Source: Ectocarpus siliculosus
Taxonomy: Eukaryota > Sar > Phaeophyceae > Ectocarpales > Ectocarpaceae
DNA length: 20,527 bases
Assembly (NCBI GenBank): GCA_000310025.1
Contig: FN649727.1
Location: 6,397,763-6,418,289 of the forward strand
Reading direction: 5' to 3'
The notes beneath the pieces are model-generated. The model ran no database searches. It was not told the DNA's origin and was given only the letters and a program-made list of their open reading frames with translations. Of this stretch, positions 20,264 to 20,527 are shown in pieces (positions within the stretch are counted from its first letter, which is position 1; every line of letters starts with the position of its first letter). The position numbers and the translations under genes were made by a program.

Positions 20264-20527
20264 CTGTCGCAGAAACGAGGCGAACGCCTGGGCTAAGCTT
20301 AGGTCAATACTTCGGGCCCTGCGTGAGGAGAGGTCAGCTGCAGGGGGTGCTTCGGCTGGAGCATTAACGTGTGGCCCCAGCTCATCAGGGGGCTCACCAT
20401 CCAGCCCCCGCACACCAGCTGAAGGGGGCGACGGGCGGTCTTCTCCCGCTACGGGGGCGCGGGCAGCGGCAGCAGCAGCAGCACCGGCACCGGCACCGGC
20501 ACCAGCACCAGCACCGACACCGACACC
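20264..20527 (-). CDS. Candidate exon entering from the right edge, Gly/Ala-repeat protein
   Basis: On the minus strand the frame is open from the window edge. It starts with Gly-Val/Gly-Ala repeats and poly-Ala from a GGT/GCN triplet repeat, then an acidic, Pro-rich stretch with EPPDELGPHVNAPAEAPPAA, then RSIDLSLAQAFASFLRQ, which looks like an amphipathic helix. It ends CGACAG before GTTTATTGG, a fair donor. If not spliced there, it runs to a stop at 20210. The 5' part lies outside the window. No family is recognised. Confidence 0.4.
20461..20527. repeat. GCA/GGCACC trinucleotide-hexanucleotide microsatellite at the edge
   Basis: In-register triplets (GCAGCAGCA, then GGCACC and GACACC units) continue to the last base of the window, so the full length is unknown. 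On the minus strand they encode poly-Ala and alternating Gly-Ala/Gly-Val. Confidence 0.85.

Overview
The window looks like nuclear DNA of a photosynthetic stramenopile, most likely a brown alga. The pointers are a fucoxanthin-chlorophyll a/c type light-harvesting gene with a two-part plastid presequence, small exons joined by GT-AG introns of about 0.1 to 1.2 kb, C/T-rich leaders, abundant trinucleotide repeats and long gene-poor spacers. There is no prokaryotic operon structure. The species assignment is inference.

Layout. 1-735 is an abnormal mosaic of G, C, A and T homopolymer runs, probably an assembly or base-calling artefact. 752-2063 (minus) holds two exons of a TBC-domain Rab GTPase-activating protein whose 3' part would lie in or beyond the artefact. 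2203-2985 is a 783-bp element with about 40-bp terminal inverted repeats and no recognisable transposase. 2986-6790 is gene-poor, with a 38-bp tandem repeat (5032-5145) and a 223-bp MITE with about 56-bp inverted termini (5745-5967). 6791-7358 (plus) is a complete two-exon COA4-like twin-CX9C mitochondrial gene. Only 109 bp after its stop, 7468-10648 (plus) is a six-exon gene that I assemble into a 506-residue fusion of a leader, a degenerate rhodanese domain and a class I SAM methyltransferase. 11976-14791 (minus) is a complete four-exon light-harvesting gene of 231 residues. 14792-20527 is mostly non-coding as far as I can see, with a GCA-rich repeat (about 17518-17680), a 166-bp tandem repeat (17967-18470), a weak plus-strand exon near 19.7 kb, and a probable minus-strand exon entering from the right edge.

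How the genes relate. They are independent eukaryotic transcription units: vesicle traffic (TBC), cytochrome oxidase assembly (COA4), an uncharacterised methyltransferase that may be plastid-directed, and photosynthetic antenna. The rhodanese-methyltransferase and the light-harvesting gene are convergent, with about 1.3 kb between their stops. All four gene models come from splice-site consensus, reading phase and domain continuity. Every junction used keeps the frame, but none is backed by transcript data here.
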